Position numbers and translations under genes: made by a program
From: Frigoribacterium sp. Leaf186
GTDB taxonomy: Bacteria; Actinomycetota; Actinomycetes; Actinomycetales; Microbacteriaceae
Assembly: GCF_001423905.1 (NCBI RefSeq)
Contig: NZ_LMPQ01000001.1
Coordinates: 577,043-641,042, forward strand
DNA length: 64,000 nt
Reading direction: 5' to 3'
Notes under the pieces: model-generated
What the model saw: the letters and a program-made list of their open reading frames with translations, nothing else
Told to the model about the DNA's origin: nothing
Databases searched by the model: none
Shown here: in pieces, positions 50,183 through 58,984 of the stretch
How the letters are laid out: every line of letters begins with the position of its first letter
How positions within the stretch are numbered: the stretch's first letter is position 1

Positions 50183-50788
50183 GTGGGCGACTCGACGTCG
50201 GGCGGCGGCCCGTCCTCCGACGGCCCGGCGCCCGGCTCCCCGGCCCCCGGCTCCTCGGCCCTCACCCCCAAGGGCGAGACGAGGAGGCGCGCGCTGCTCG
50301 ACGGCGTCCTGACCGTCCTCGAGGCGGGCGGCCCCTCGGCCGTGACGCACCGGGCGGTCGCCCGGGCCGCCGGCGTCCCGGTCTCGGCGGCCACGTACTA
50401 CTTCGCCGGTCGGGACGACCTGCTGCGGGCGGCGCTACGGCACGCGACCACCGACTGGGCGCGGTCGTTCGACCGACTCGAGCGCGCCTCCTTGCGTGAC
50501 CTCGCCGAGACCCTCGTCCGCTACGCCGTCACCGAGCGGGGGGCGGCGCGGGCGCAGTACGAACTGCTCTTCACCGCGATGCGCGACGAGTCGCTGCGCG
50601 AGGACGCCGAGCTCTGGTACTCGTCGCTCGAGCACGTGCTGTCGCGGGCGGGCGTGCCGCCGGACCGGGTCGACGTCGCGGCCCTGGCGGTCGACGGGTT
50701 GATCGTCCGCATGCTCTGGCGGGGTGAACCGGGCACCGTCGCCGCGACCGAACGGGTGCTGCGACAGGTGGTCGGGCCGCTGCCCTGA
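50183..50788 (+). CDS. TetR/AcrR-family regulator
   Basis: A 201-residue repressor with a Gly/Ser/Pro-rich N-terminus (about 1-28), then the helix-turn-helix (about 33-80, SAVTHRAVARAAGVPVSAATYYFAGRDD) and an all-helical ligand domain. It is co-transcribed with the SMR pump, so it most likely represses that unit through the twin palindromes upstream and is released by a cationic drug. The GTG start is inferred from frame and spacing. Confidence 0.9.
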   Translation: MGDSTSGGGPSSDGPAPGSPAPGSSALTPKGETRRRALLDGVLTVLEAGGPSAVTHRAVARAAGVPVSAATYYFAGRDDLLRAALRHATTDWARSFDRLERASLRDLAETLVRYAVTERGAARAQYELLFTAMRDESLREDAELWYSSLEHVLSRAGVPPDRVDVAALAVDGLIVRMLWRGEPGTVAATERVLRQVVGPLP

Positions 50789-50825
50789 TCCGCCGGCCCG
50801 CCCTCAGCCCGGGCGCGCCGCGGGT

Positions 50826-51419
50826 TCAGCCCTTGCGTCGCTTCTTGAGCGACTTCTGCATGGTGACCGTGCCGAGCCACCGACCGAACTTGAAGCCGAC
50901 CCGACCCATGCGTCCGACCTCGGTGAAGCCGAGGCGGGCGTGCAGGCCGATCGACGCCTCGGCGTTCTTGTCGGCGATGACGGCGATCATCTCGCGGATG
51001 CCGGCGTCGCGGCAGGCCTCGACGAGGGCCTCGAGCAGTGCCCGACCGAGCCCCTTGCCGGTCGACGCGGCCCGCAGGTAGATCGAGCTCTCGACGGTGT
51101 AGCGGTAGGCGGCCTTGCCACCCCACGGGGTCGCGACGGCGTAGCCGAGGGCCTCGCCGGACGGGTTGACCGCGACGAGGAAGGGCATGCCGAGTTTGGT
51201 CACGAAGGCGAACTTGCGGCGCCACTCGGCGAGGGTCATCGCGTCCTCGTCGAAGGTCACCGACGAGTTGGCCACGTAGTGGTTGTAGATCTCTCGCACG
51301 TAGGGCAGGTCGGCGAGCGTGGCGGGCCGGATCTCGTACGAGAAGCCGGGTTCGACCGGAGCAGGCGGCTGCAGGGCTCGCGGAAGGCGCCGTCGGGGCT
51401 GGTATTCCTCTTCGAGCAC
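50826..51419 (-). CDS. GNAT acetyltransferase, phosphinothricin-acetyltransferase-like
   Basis: A 197-residue N-acetyltransferase. After about 25 low-complexity residues, the PAT signature IRPATLADLPYVREIYNHYV is followed by the acetyl-CoA loop STGKGLGRALLEAL (about 122) and HARLGFTEVGRMGRVGFKFGRW. PAT/MnaT proteins acetylate phosphinothricin, methionine sulfone or similar amino acids. A basic tail (KKRRKG) ends the protein. Confidence 0.88.
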   Translation of the reverse strand: MLEEEYQPRRRLPRALQPPAPVEPGFSYEIRPATLADLPYVREIYNHYVANSSVTFDEDAMTLAEWRRKFAFVTKLGMPFLVAVNPSGEALGYAVATPWGGKAAYRYTVESSIYLRAASTGKGLGRALLEALVEACRDAGIREMIAVIADKNAEASIGLHARLGFTEVGRMGRVGFKFGRWLGTVTMQKSLKKRRKG

Positions 51420-51452
51420 GGGCCCACTCTGCCACGCCGGGTGCGGCCGGGC

Positions 51453-52220
51453 TCAGGACGCGGGCGGCAACGTCCAGTCGACGGGCTCGCCGCCCTGGGC
51501 GACGAGCAGCTCGTTCGCCCGGCTGAACGGTCGCGACCCGAAGAACCCGCGCGACGCCGACAGCGGGCTCGGGTGCGGCGACTCGATCGACGGGACGTCG
51601 CCGAGCAGCGGCTTCAGCGCCGACGCGTCGCGCCCCCAGAGGATCGCCACGAGCGGTCCGCCCCGCGCGGCGAGCACCTCGATCGCGCGTTGCGTGACGG
51701 GCTCCCAGCCCTTGCCACGGTGCGACGCCGTCTCTCCCGGACGCACGGTGAGGACGCGGTTCAACAGCAGCACGCCGTGGCGCGACCACGAGGTCAGGTC
51801 GCCGTGCTCGACCACGGGCACGCCGAGGTCGTCGTGCAACTCGCGGTAGACGTTCGCCAGGCTGCGCGGCACGGGACGGACGTGCGGGTCGACCGCGAAC
51901 GACAGCCCGATCGGGTGGCCCGGGGTCGGGTACGGGTCTTGGCCGACGATCAGCACGCGCACCTCGTCGAGCGGCTGACGGAAGGCCCGCAGCACGTTCT
52001 CGCCGGCGGGCAGGTAGCCGCGCCCGGCGCGCACCTCGCCGCGGAGGTACTCCCCCATGTCGGCGATGCGGTCGGCGACGGGTTCGAGGGCGGCCGCCCA
52101 CGACGGGTCGATCTGCTCGGACAGCGGCCGCCGGTGGCCGTGCCCCGGATCGCGGTCCGGCTCGCCGCCCGGCTCGTGACCGGGTTCGCGGCCCTGGTCG
52201 GCACCGCCCACGTCGGTCAC
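51453..52220 (-). CDS. ung: Uracil-DNA glycosylase
   Basis: A 255-residue family-1 UDG excising uracil from DNA. The water-activating loop [10 protein letters not shown] (about 98), uracil-binding LLLNRVLTV and the DNA-intercalation [11 protein letters not shown] (about 220) are intact. The N-terminal 35 residues are a disordered Gly/Arg/Asp-rich extension. The GTG start overlaps the peptidase S51 stop (GTGA). Confidence 0.95.
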   Translation of the reverse strand: MTDVGGADQGREPGHEPGGEPDRDPGHGHRRPLSEQIDPSWAAALEPVADRIADMGEYLRGEVRAGRGYLPAGENVLRAFRQPLDEVRVLIVGQDPYPTPGHPIGLSFAVDPHVRPVPRSLANVYRELHDDLGVPVVEHGDLTSWSRHGVLLLNRVLTVRPGETASHRGKGWEPVTQRAIEVLAARGGPLVAILWGRDASALKPLLGDVPSIESPHPSPLSASRGFFGSRPFSRANELLVAQGGEPVDWTLPPAS

Positions 52221-52960
52221 TCGACCCCGAGCGTGCCGACCGAGACGCCGATGATCTCGCCGTCGTCGTCGAGCTGCGGTTCGACCCGCCAGACGCTGCC
52301 GGTGCCGAACACGGCGAGGGCGCCCTCGCCGACCACGAGCGCGGTGTTCTCGTCGATCGCGACGCCGCCGCGGACGAGCCCGGCCTCGGTGGCGGCGATC
52401 AGGCGGGTCAGGGTGCCCCACTGGGCGGCGTGCACGTCGATGGCGAGGTCGACGAGCCCGAGGCCGTCGGCGAGGGTGACCTCGTCGAGGTCTTCGGCCG
52501 CGTCCTCGGGGCAGACCGGCACGTCGCCGATCAGCCAGCCGCCGAGCAGGGCACGGTCGGCGGCGATCATGGCCCCGGCCGAGAAACCGAGGTAGGGCAG
52601 CCCGTCGGCGACGAGCAGGCGCACCTGGTCGATCAACGGGGCGACGGCGTCGAGGTAGGCGGGGGTGAGTCCGCCCGCGACGAGCAGGCCGTCGACGTCG
52701 CTGAGCACGCGGGTGTCGAACTCGTCGCCCGCGGTGACGACGGTGGTGAGCGCCTCGCAGCGTCCGCCGGCGGCGATCATGGCGGGGTACCCGTCACGGA
52801 ACTCGGCGGAGGGCGAGTCGTCGGCGACGACGATCAGCACCGCGATGCGCGGCACGCTGCGACCGACGGCGGCACCCCGGACGGCGGCCTCGGCCACGAA
52901 GAGGTCGTACAGCTCGGTGTCGTCAGGCGACCATCCGCCGCCCACGAGGTGGATGCTCAC
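52217..52960 (-). CDS. Peptidase S51-like / cyanophycinase-type protein
   Basis: A 247-residue protein with the alpha/beta fold of the class-I amidotransferase-like S51 group. The nucleophile elbow reads GFSAGAM (Ser, about 127), and a C-terminal [16 protein letters not shown] segment is typical of relatives next to phosphoribosyltransferases. Substrate unknown; dipeptidase E or cyanophycinase-like activity is possible. The GTG overlaps the upstream stop. Confidence 0.82.
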   Translation of the reverse strand: MSIHLVGGGWSPDDTELYDLFVAEAAVRGAAVGRSVPRIAVLIVVADDSPSAEFRDGYPAMIAAGGRCEALTTVVTAGDEFDTRVLSDVDGLLVAGGLTPAYLDAVAPLIDQVRLLVADGLPYLGFSAGAMIAADRALLGGWLIGDVPVCPEDAAEDLDEVTLADGLGLVDLAIDVHAAQWGTLTRLIAATEAGLVRGGVAIDENTALVVGEGALAVFGTGSVWRVEPQLDDDGEIIGVSVGTLGVE

Positions 52961-53505
52961 GCGCCCGCCCCCGAACCGACCTCGCGCGTGACGGGCGGCA
53001 GCGCGCTCCACGGGAAGGTGATCCACTGGTCGGTGCGCTTCCAGACGAAGTCGGGCTCGAGCACGGTGCGGGGCTTGCTGTAGAGGCACACGGTGCGCAC
53101 CTCGGCGGCGACCTCGGCGAGCAGGTCGCGCACGAGCACGAGGGTGCGCCCGGAGTCGGACACGTCGTCGACGACGAGCACCTTCTTGCCCTCGAGCGAC
53201 GGGGCGTCGAGCGTGGGCGGCAGCAGCACCGGCTCGGGCAGCCGCTCGTCGACGCCGGTGTAGAACTCGACGTTGATCGAGCCGCACATCTTGGTGTCGA
53301 GCGCGTACGAGACGGCCCCCGCGAGCACGAGCCCGCCGCGGGCCACGGCCACGATCACGTCGGGCACGAAGCCGGCCTGCACGACGTCGGAGGCCAGGTG
53401 GCGGGCGGCCTCACCGAACTCGAGCCAGCCCAGCACCTCCCTCTCGGGAGCCTCGACCTCTGGTCGTTCGGGGGCGGCCTGGCTGTCGTCGGGTGGGGTG
53501 ACCAT
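52957..53505 (-). CDS. Purine-type phosphoribosyltransferase
   Basis: A 182-residue PRTase with the PRPP-binding loop VLVVDDVSDSGRTL (about 113) and an early VAVARGGLV (about 52). The arrangement matches bacterial xanthine/hypoxanthine phosphoribosyltransferases. The ATG at 53505 begins a Pro/Glu-rich N-terminus. It is the first gene of a three-gene overlapping set with the S51 peptidase and ung, perhaps a nucleobase or DNA-repair unit. Confidence 0.87.
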   Translation of the reverse strand: MVTPPDDSQAAPERPEVEAPEREVLGWLEFGEAARHLASDVVQAGFVPDVIVAVARGGLVLAGAVSYALDTKMCGSINVEFYTGVDERLPEPVLLPPTLDAPSLEGKKVLVVDDVSDSGRTLVLVRDLLAEVAAEVRTVCLYSKPRTVLEPDFVWKRTDQWITFPWSALPPVTREVGSGAGA

Positions 53506-53539
53506 GCCGACAACCGTAACGCGCGCAGGCCTCCGCGCG

Positions 53540-54304
53540 TCACGCGGGGACCCAGGCACCCCCGGGCGGCGCGAAGACGGTGTCGACGCCGTCGGACCAG
53601 AGCAGCGAGTCGGGTTCGCGGTCGGTGACGCCCGGCAGGCCGCCGTCGGCCACGAGCTCGTCGTCGAGGTCGACCAGCTCGGCGCGACGGAGCGACCACG
53701 TGTCGTGCCGGTTCGGCCAGTAGCGGGTGCGTCCGCCGCGGGCGACGTGCATGCCCCAGCGGGCGGTGAGGAACTCGGCGAGCGGGTCGCCGGAGACCGC
53801 CTCGTCGGTGGGACGGACGGCCAGCAGCGACGACGGGTTCGCCCCGGGCCCGAGCCGGGTGCTGCGGTAGGTCACGACGCCGTCGGCCCGCGAGCGCTGC
53901 ATCGACGCCCACCGGTACGGCAGGCCGAGGCCGACGTTGGCCGCGAGCACCGAGACGAGGCGCTGGGCCTCGAGGGTGCGGAAGACCACGCCCCGACGCC
54001 CCAGGGCGTCGACCGAGTACAGCCGCACGTTGGTCTCGAGGAAGTCGCCGGCCCAGGGCACGGCCGGCAGCGGACCGAAGGCGCTGCGCGTCAGCTCGAA
54101 CGGGATCAACCCCACCCAGGTCGATCCGTCGAACACGTCGGGGCGGGTGCCGGGCGGCAGGAGCGGCGCCACCCGCTCGGGTTCGACCCGCCAGTGCGCG
54201 AACGCGAGGCCGCCCCAGTGCTGCCGGATGAACGCGGGGCGGAGCAACGGAGGCGCGGTGGCGGTGACCGGCTCGGGCTCGGCCCCCTGCGTGGTCGGGT
54301 CCAT
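53540..54304 (-). CDS. DUF2071 (YqjF-like) family protein
   Basis: A 254-residue protein of the DUF2071 family. It shows the recognisable HWGGLAFAHWRVEPERVAPLLPPG opening, WVGLIPFELTRSAFG and FLETNVRLYSV, structurally close to acetoacetate-decarboxylase-like barrels. The function is unknown. An ATG at 54304 is used; the frame continues upstream without family similarity. Confidence 0.85.
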   Translation of the reverse strand: MDPTTQGAEPEPVTATAPPLLRPAFIRQHWGGLAFAHWRVEPERVAPLLPPGTRPDVFDGSTWVGLIPFELTRSAFGPLPAVPWAGDFLETNVRLYSVDALGRRGVVFRTLEAQRLVSVLAANVGLGLPYRWASMQRSRADGVVTYRSTRLGPGANPSSLLAVRPTDEAVSGDPLAEFLTARWGMHVARGGRTRYWPNRHDTWSLRRAELVDLDDELVADGGLPGVTDREPDSLLWSDGVDTVFAPPGGAWVPA

Positions 54305-54386
54305 GACGGCCACGCTACGGACGCCGCCCGTGAGCGGGCCGGGTCGGGCGGCGGGGTCGGTCCCCCGGGCCGCCCGACGACGGCCG

Positions 54387-55349
54387 TCAGTGGCGGACCG
54401 TCGCCGATCGCAGCGGCTCGAGGTGGTCGACCGGCACGCCGATGCGGGTGCCACGCAGCAGGCCCGAGACGCGACCCGCGACCAGCGCGAGCGCGGCGAC
54501 GGCCAGGAGCGACGCTCCCGCACGTCGGCCGACCAGCGACCGCCACGCGGCCGCGGTCAGCCGACCGGGCGTGACCCGGCGGACGGTGCCGGTGTCGGCG
54601 TCACGACCGACCGAGCGTCGGAGGGCGGTCTGGGCGACGCCGCGGTCGAACGCCGCACCGGCGACCGACCGCCACCGTGTCTCGCCCGGGGTGACCGTCC
54701 GCGAGACGCGGGCCGACGAGACGGAGACGACCCGCGCCTCCGGCTCGTCCGCGGCGAGGCGGAGGCAGAGCTCGGCGAACTCGGCGCCGCGGGGGGTCGC
54801 GTCCCGGACGTCGGCGCCGCTGGCCAGACCACCGACCTGCAAGAGGTCCCACCGGCGGAACGCGACGCTCGGCCCCGAGACGTCCTCGAGGTCGACCGGC
54901 CCGTCGGGGGTCGCGCGGGGCGTGCAGTCCACGGCCCAGAGCAGGGCGTCGGGCAGGCTCGTCGCGGCCGTCCCGGGCCAGGTCGGCTCGGTGCGCCCGA
55001 CGACGGCGATGACGTCGACCTCGTCGAAGGGGGCCGCGAGCGCGTGCGCCCAGCCGGCGTGGACCGTGGCGTCCGCGGTGAGGAAGGCGACGACGTCGCC
55101 ACGGGACGACTCGATGCCGGTGTCGCGGCTGCCGGCGAGGCCGGGCGTCCGGGTGTTGTCGACGACCACGAGGTCGTCGTACCGGTGGCGCAGGTCGTCA
55201 CGGAGCCTCGGCGCCCGGTCGACGACGACGAGCACCTCGTGCACGCCCCCGTCCCGCAGGACGGAGTCGAGCGAGGCCAGCAACCCGTCGAAGGGCGTGG
55301 TCTCGTCGGCGCAGACGACGACGCTGATGCGGGGGGCGGGGCGGTTCAC
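54387..55349 (-). CDS. Family-2 glycosyltransferase
   Basis: A 320-residue GT-A glycosyltransferase. The N-terminal ISVVVCADE nucleotide-binding strand is followed by GLAGSRDTGIESSRGDVVAFLTADA; the metal-binding DXD position reads TADA. A C-terminal hydrophobic helix (about 277-298) probably anchors it to the membrane. No sugar-nucleotide genes adjoin it. The GTG at 55349 has a strong GGGGAGG Shine-Dalgarno; the longer open frame upstream is unlikely. Confidence 0.8.
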   Translation of the reverse strand: MNRPAPRISVVVCADETTPFDGLLASLDSVLRDGGVHEVLVVVDRAPRLRDDLRHRYDDLVVVDNTRTPGLAGSRDTGIESSRGDVVAFLTADATVHAGWAHALAAPFDEVDVIAVVGRTEPTWPGTAATSLPDALLWAVDCTPRATPDGPVDLEDVSGPSVAFRRWDLLQVGGLASGADVRDATPRGAEFAELCLRLAADEPEARVVSVSSARVSRTVTPGETRWRSVAGAAFDRGVAQTALRRSVGRDADTGTVRRVTPGRLTAAAWRSLVGRRAGASLLAVAALALVAGRVSGLLRGTRIGVPVDHLEPLRSATVRH

Positions 55350-55967
55350 GCGACGCCTCCCCGGGTGGGGTGGCTGGCGGACGGGCGGACGGCGGGCTCG
55401 GGCAAGCGGACGCAGAGGGTCACGGGGGTTCCTCGGGGTTCGTCGACGGTCGCCGGTCACGCCGCAGGCGGCGCGTTCGGGTGGCGACCCTCGTCGGAGG
55501 GTGCGTTCGGGTGACGGGGCCGAGTGGGTCTCTCGGCGGCGTCGGCCGGTGGTCGATTCGGGCGACCGCGGCAGAGGCACGCCCCGGATTCGGGTACGGG
55601 GCGTCCTGACTCGTACCACGCTACGCGGGACGTCCTGAGAAGACGAGGCGAACGGGGGTCCCCCGTTCGAGGGGGACCCGTCCGGGTGACGCTCGGGTGG
55701 GGTCGCCCGCCGTGACACACCCCCCGGGGTGAGGCCCGCCGTCCCGCGCGGTTCGGCGGCCCGGCGACCCCCGGACGGCAGGAGGCGCGGGTCCGGTCGG
55801 CCTCGTCCGCCCGGTCACGGACCCGGTCGCCCCGGGCCGGAACCACCCGCCGGTGACCCGTGGCGGTGTCGCGCGTCCGCCCCGCCCCGGCCCCGTCGCC
55901 CGGCCGGGTCCCGCGCCCACGCCGGTAGTGTCGGGGCCTGACCCCCAGCACGAGAGGACGTCGACGA
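55350..55967. other. 618-base gap without a credible gene
   Basis: Open frames here have arginine/glycine/proline composition and no family look. The stretch contains a repeated GCGTTCGGGTG (near 55469 and 55502), a perfect 9-base hairpin at 55656-55679, one AGGAGGCGCGG word at 55780-55790 and a possible -10 TAGTGT at 55926-55931 for the next gene. Nothing else was identified. Confidence 0.6.
55656..55679. repeat. Perfect hairpin, 9-base arms and 6-base loop
   Basis: GGGTCCCCC and GGGGGACCC flank GTTCGA. It is in the middle of the long gap, with no adjoining T-run, so it may be an operator or RNA structure rather than a simple terminator. Confidence 0.5.
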
Positions 55968-56543
55968 GTGCCGCACGGACCGGGAACACGGCGCCGAGCC
56001 GAACGCACGGCGCTCGAGCGGGCGGTCGACGAGGGCGTGCTGATCGTCCGTTCGGCACTCGTCGTCGCCGTCACCAACCAGATCATCCGCCGAGCACTGC
56101 AGGAGCACCTGCCCTTCGACGAGGACGTCGCCACCCGGGTCACGCGGGACGAGATCGACCGCCTGGCGGCCGAACAGGCGTCCGCCGCCGTGCGAGTGCG
56201 CAAGTTGCGCCGGATGACCGGCCGCTCGTACGGCCAGTCCCGGCACCAGTTCGACTACCGACCGGAGGACGCCGACGCGCTCAAGCTGCGCGAGGCCGCC
56301 TCGAAGGGCGTGGCCCGAGAGCTCGCGGCCCGGCGGGACGACGACGCGTTCGTCGGTGGGGTCGTGGCCGACGCCCGGTCCCGCGCGTGGGACGACGTCG
56401 GGCAGACCGTCGTCGACCGGCTCGGCTGGGCCGCCAGGCCCGCAGACGACTACGACGACGGTCGCGCCGACCGGTTGCGCGACCTCGTCGAGGGCGACCT
56501 GGCCGCCCTGCGCGACGCGCACCCGCGGCCCGGACGCCCCTGA
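55968..56543 (+). CDS. Conserved-looking hypothetical protein
   Basis: A 191-residue, mostly helical, charged protein with no recognised family. The N-terminal helix (ALERAVDEGVLIVRSALVVAV) is amphipathic or weakly hydrophobic. The middle carries RKLRRMTGRSYGQSRHQFDYRP, and the C-terminal half is acidic/Arg-rich. A GTG start with AGAGGA about a dozen bases upstream is assumed. Good codon-position GC bias supports it being real. Confidence 0.6.
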   Translation: MPHGPGTRRRAERTALERAVDEGVLIVRSALVVAVTNQIIRRALQEHLPFDEDVATRVTRDEIDRLAAEQASAAVRVRKLRRMTGRSYGQSRHQFDYRPEDADALKLREAASKGVARELAARRDDDAFVGGVVADARSRAWDDVGQTVVDRLGWAARPADDYDDGRADRLRDLVEGDLAALRDAHPRPGRP

Positions 56544-56586
56544 CGGCTCGGCCCGGCCCGCCCCGGCCCAGGCCGCCCCGGCCCGG

Positions 56587-57363
56587 TCAGTCCTGCCGGA
56601 CGCGCAGCTCGCCCTTCGCGACCTTGTACGTCGCCGCCTGGGCCACCGGCTTGATGGTCACCAGGTCGAGGTTGACGTGCGCCGGCAGCTCGACCGAGTG
56701 CACGATCGACTCGGCGACGTCGTCGGCCGTCAGGGGCGCCTCGACGTCGCGGTAGACGGCGTCGGCGCGGTCCCGGTCGCCGCCGAAGCGCACGAGCGAG
56801 AACTCCTCGGTGTGCACCATGCCGGGGGCGATCTCGATCACGCGGATCGGTTCGCCGGCCAGTTCGAGCCGCAGCACGGCGACCAGGGCGTGCTCGGCGA
56901 ACTTCGACGCGTTGTAGCCGCCGCCGTTCTCGTACGCGACGTGACCGGCGATCGAGGTGACCGTGACGACGTCGGCGCCCCGCGCCTCCTCAGCTCCCCG
57001 GCGCAGCGACGGCAGCAGTGCGGTGATCGCGCGCTTCGTGCCGAGCACGTTGACGTCGAACATGCGCTGCCAGTCGTCGATCGAGCCGTGCTCGACGCTG
57101 TCGAGGCCGAACGCACCGCCGGCGTTGTTGACGAGCGCGTGCAGCGGACCGGTGGCCTCGACGTGGGCCCGCAGGGCGGCCACGTCGTCGTCGCTCGTGA
57201 GGTCGGCCCGGAACCAGGTCGCCCCGGTCTCGTCGGCGAGCGCACGGAGGCGCTCCTCCCGTCGGGCGACCGCCAGCACGTCCCAGCCGCGCGAGCGGAA
57301 CAGCCGCACCGTCGCCGCTCCGATGCCCGAGCTGGCCCCCGTCACCACGACCCGTCCCACCAT
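56587..57363 (-). CDS. Short-chain dehydrogenase/reductase
   Basis: A 258-residue classical SDR: TGASSGIGAATV (cofactor), NNAGG, the Ser in TSIAGHVA and catalytic YNASK (about 150). It most resembles NADP-dependent 3-hydroxy acid dehydrogenases (YdfG-like), which act on serine and 3-hydroxy acids. The ATG at 57363 is fixed by AGGAGG six bases upstream. It diverges from metY. Confidence 0.9.
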   Translation of the reverse strand: MVGRVVVTGASSGIGAATVRLFRSRGWDVLAVARREERLRALADETGATWFRADLTSDDDVAALRAHVEATGPLHALVNNAGGAFGLDSVEHGSIDDWQRMFDVNVLGTKRAITALLPSLRRGAEEARGADVVTVTSIAGHVAYENGGGYNASKFAEHALVAVLRLELAGEPIRVIEIAPGMVHTEEFSLVRFGGDRDRADAVYRDVEAPLTADDVAESIVHSVELPAHVNLDLVTIKPVAQAATYKVAKGELRVRQD

Positions 57364-57563
57364 GTGCGCCTCCTGCTGCCTCGTCCGTCGTCGTGGTCCG
57401 TGCGGACGCGACCCGCCCACGCTAGCGGCCCGGTTACGTCACGTGTCCCGCGTCGTGGACGGCCGGGCGGGCGGACCGTACCGTGGCTGTCACCCCGAGC
57501 CGCCCCCAGACCCGGCAACCAGACCCCAGACATCGACCCGGACACCGACCGCAGGAGCAGACC

Positions 57564-58895
57564 ATGACCGACGCCCAGCCAGCCTGGAAGTTCGAGACCC
57601 AGCAGATCCACGCCGGGGCCCGGCCCGACCCCACGACGCACGCCCGGGCGACGCCGATCTACAAGACGACCTCGTACGTGTTCCGCGACGCCCAGCACGC
57701 GCAGGACCTCTTCGCCCTGGCCGAGAACGGCAACATCTACTCGCGCATCATGAACCCCACCCACGACGTCGTGGAGAAGCGCATCGCCGCGCTCGAGGGC
57801 GGGACGGGTGCCCTGCTGGTGGCGTCGGGGCAGGCCGCGTCGACGTTCGCCGTGCTCAACATCGCCGAGGCCGGCGACCACATCGTGTCGTCGTCGTCGA
57901 TCTACGGCGGCACGTACAACCTGTTCAGGTACACGCTGGCGAAGCTCGGCATCGAGACGACCTTCGTCGAGGACCAGGACGACGCCGACGAGTGGCGCCG
58001 AGCCGTCCGGCCGAACACCAAGCTGTTCTTCGCCGAGACGATCGGCAACCCGAAGATCAACATCCTCGACCTCGAGAAGGTGTCGGGGGTGGCGCACGAC
58101 GAGGGCGTGCCCCTGATCGTCGACAACACGATCGCGACGCCCTACCTGATCAGGCCGCTCGAGCACGGAGCCGACGTCGTCGTGCACTCGGCGACGAAGT
58201 TCCTCGGCGGGCACGGCACGGTCATCGGTGGCTTCATCGTCGACGGCGGCACGTTCGCGTGGTCGGCGAACGCGGACCGGTTCCCCGGGTTGACCCGGCC
58301 CGACCCGTCGTACCACGGGGCCGTCTACACCGAGGCGGTCGGCGACGAGCTCGCCTACGTCGTCAAGGCACGGGTGCAGCTGCTGCGCGACCTGGGCGCC
58401 TCGAACGGCCCCGACACGGCGTTCTCGCTGATCCAGGGCATCGAGACGCTCAGCCTGCGCATCGAGCGCCACGTGCAGAACGCCCAAGAGGTGGCCGAGT
58501 GGCTCGACGCCCGCGACGACGTCGCCGCGGTCTACTACGCCGGCCTGCCGACGAGCCCCTGGTACGCGGCGGCCAACAAGTACGCGCCGCGCGGCGCGGG
58601 CGCCGTCCTGTCGTTCGAGCTGAAGGGCGGCGTCGACGCCGGCCGGGCCCTCGTCGACGCCCTGCGGCTCTTCAGCCACCTGGCCAACATCGGCGACGTG
58701 CGCAGCCTCGTGATCCACCCCGCCTCGACGACGCACTCGCAGCTCACCCCCGAGCAGCAGCTGACCACCGGGGTCACGCCGGGCCTCGTGCGGCTCTCGG
58801 TCGGACTCGAGAACGTCGACGACCTCAAGGCCGACCTCGACGCCGGGTTCGCCGCGGCCCGCGCGGTCACCCGCGAGGCCCTGCGCAGCAGCTAG
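57564..58895 (+). CDS. metY: O-acetylhomoserine (O-acetylserine) sulfhydrylase
   Basis: A 443-residue PLP enzyme of the Cys/Met metabolism family that makes homocysteine from O-acetylhomoserine and sulfide. The N-terminal FETQQIHAGARPDP and the PLP lysine in HSATKFLGGHG (about 211) are present. The length matches MetY rather than MetB (about 380). The ATG at 57564 has CAGGAG upstream. It is followed by metX, which makes its substrate. Confidence 0.95.
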   Translation: MTDAQPAWKFETQQIHAGARPDPTTHARATPIYKTTSYVFRDAQHAQDLFALAENGNIYSRIMNPTHDVVEKRIAALEGGTGALLVASGQAASTFAVLNIAEAGDHIVSSSSIYGGTYNLFRYTLAKLGIETTFVEDQDDADEWRRAVRPNTKLFFAETIGNPKINILDLEKVSGVAHDEGVPLIVDNTIATPYLIRPLEHGADVVVHSATKFLGGHGTVIGGFIVDGGTFAWSANADRFPGLTRPDPSYHGAVYTEAVGDELAYVVKARVQLLRDLGASNGPDTAFSLIQGIETLSLRIERHVQNAQEVAEWLDARDDVAAVYYAGLPTSPWYAAANKYAPRGAGAVLSFELKGGVDAGRALVDALRLFSHLANIGDVRSLVIHPASTTHSQLTPEQQLTTGVTPGLVRLSVGLENVDDLKADLDAGFAAARAVTREALRSS

Positions 58896-58920
58896 GCCGC
58901 CGCCGGGAGGCGACCACCCC

Positions 58921-58961
58921 GAGGAGGCGCGGTGCGCGTAACAAACGCACCGCGCCTCCTC
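58921..58961 (+). terminator. Perfect 16-base hairpin between metY and metX
   Basis: Arms 58921-58936 and 58946-58961 are exact complements around a 9-base A-rich loop (CGTAACAAA). Each arm contains one copy of AGGAGGCGCGG. No T-run follows. It could attenuate metX expression, protect the metY mRNA end, or be an inverted pair of the recurrent word. Confidence 0.6.
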
Positions 58962-58984
58962 GCGTCCTCCAGGATGGACACCAC

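Noticed and set aside
52217-53287. Long fused frame joining the S51 peptidase to upstream sequence
   Set aside because: The upstream part is the wrong frame of the phosphoribosyltransferase gene; a GTGA overlap at 52957-52960 marks the real start.
57421-57563. Possible SAM riboswitch upstream of metY, suggested by CCCGGCAACC
   Set aside because: The remaining helices and conserved bases of SAM-I or SAM-IV are not visible; a covariance-model search would settle it.
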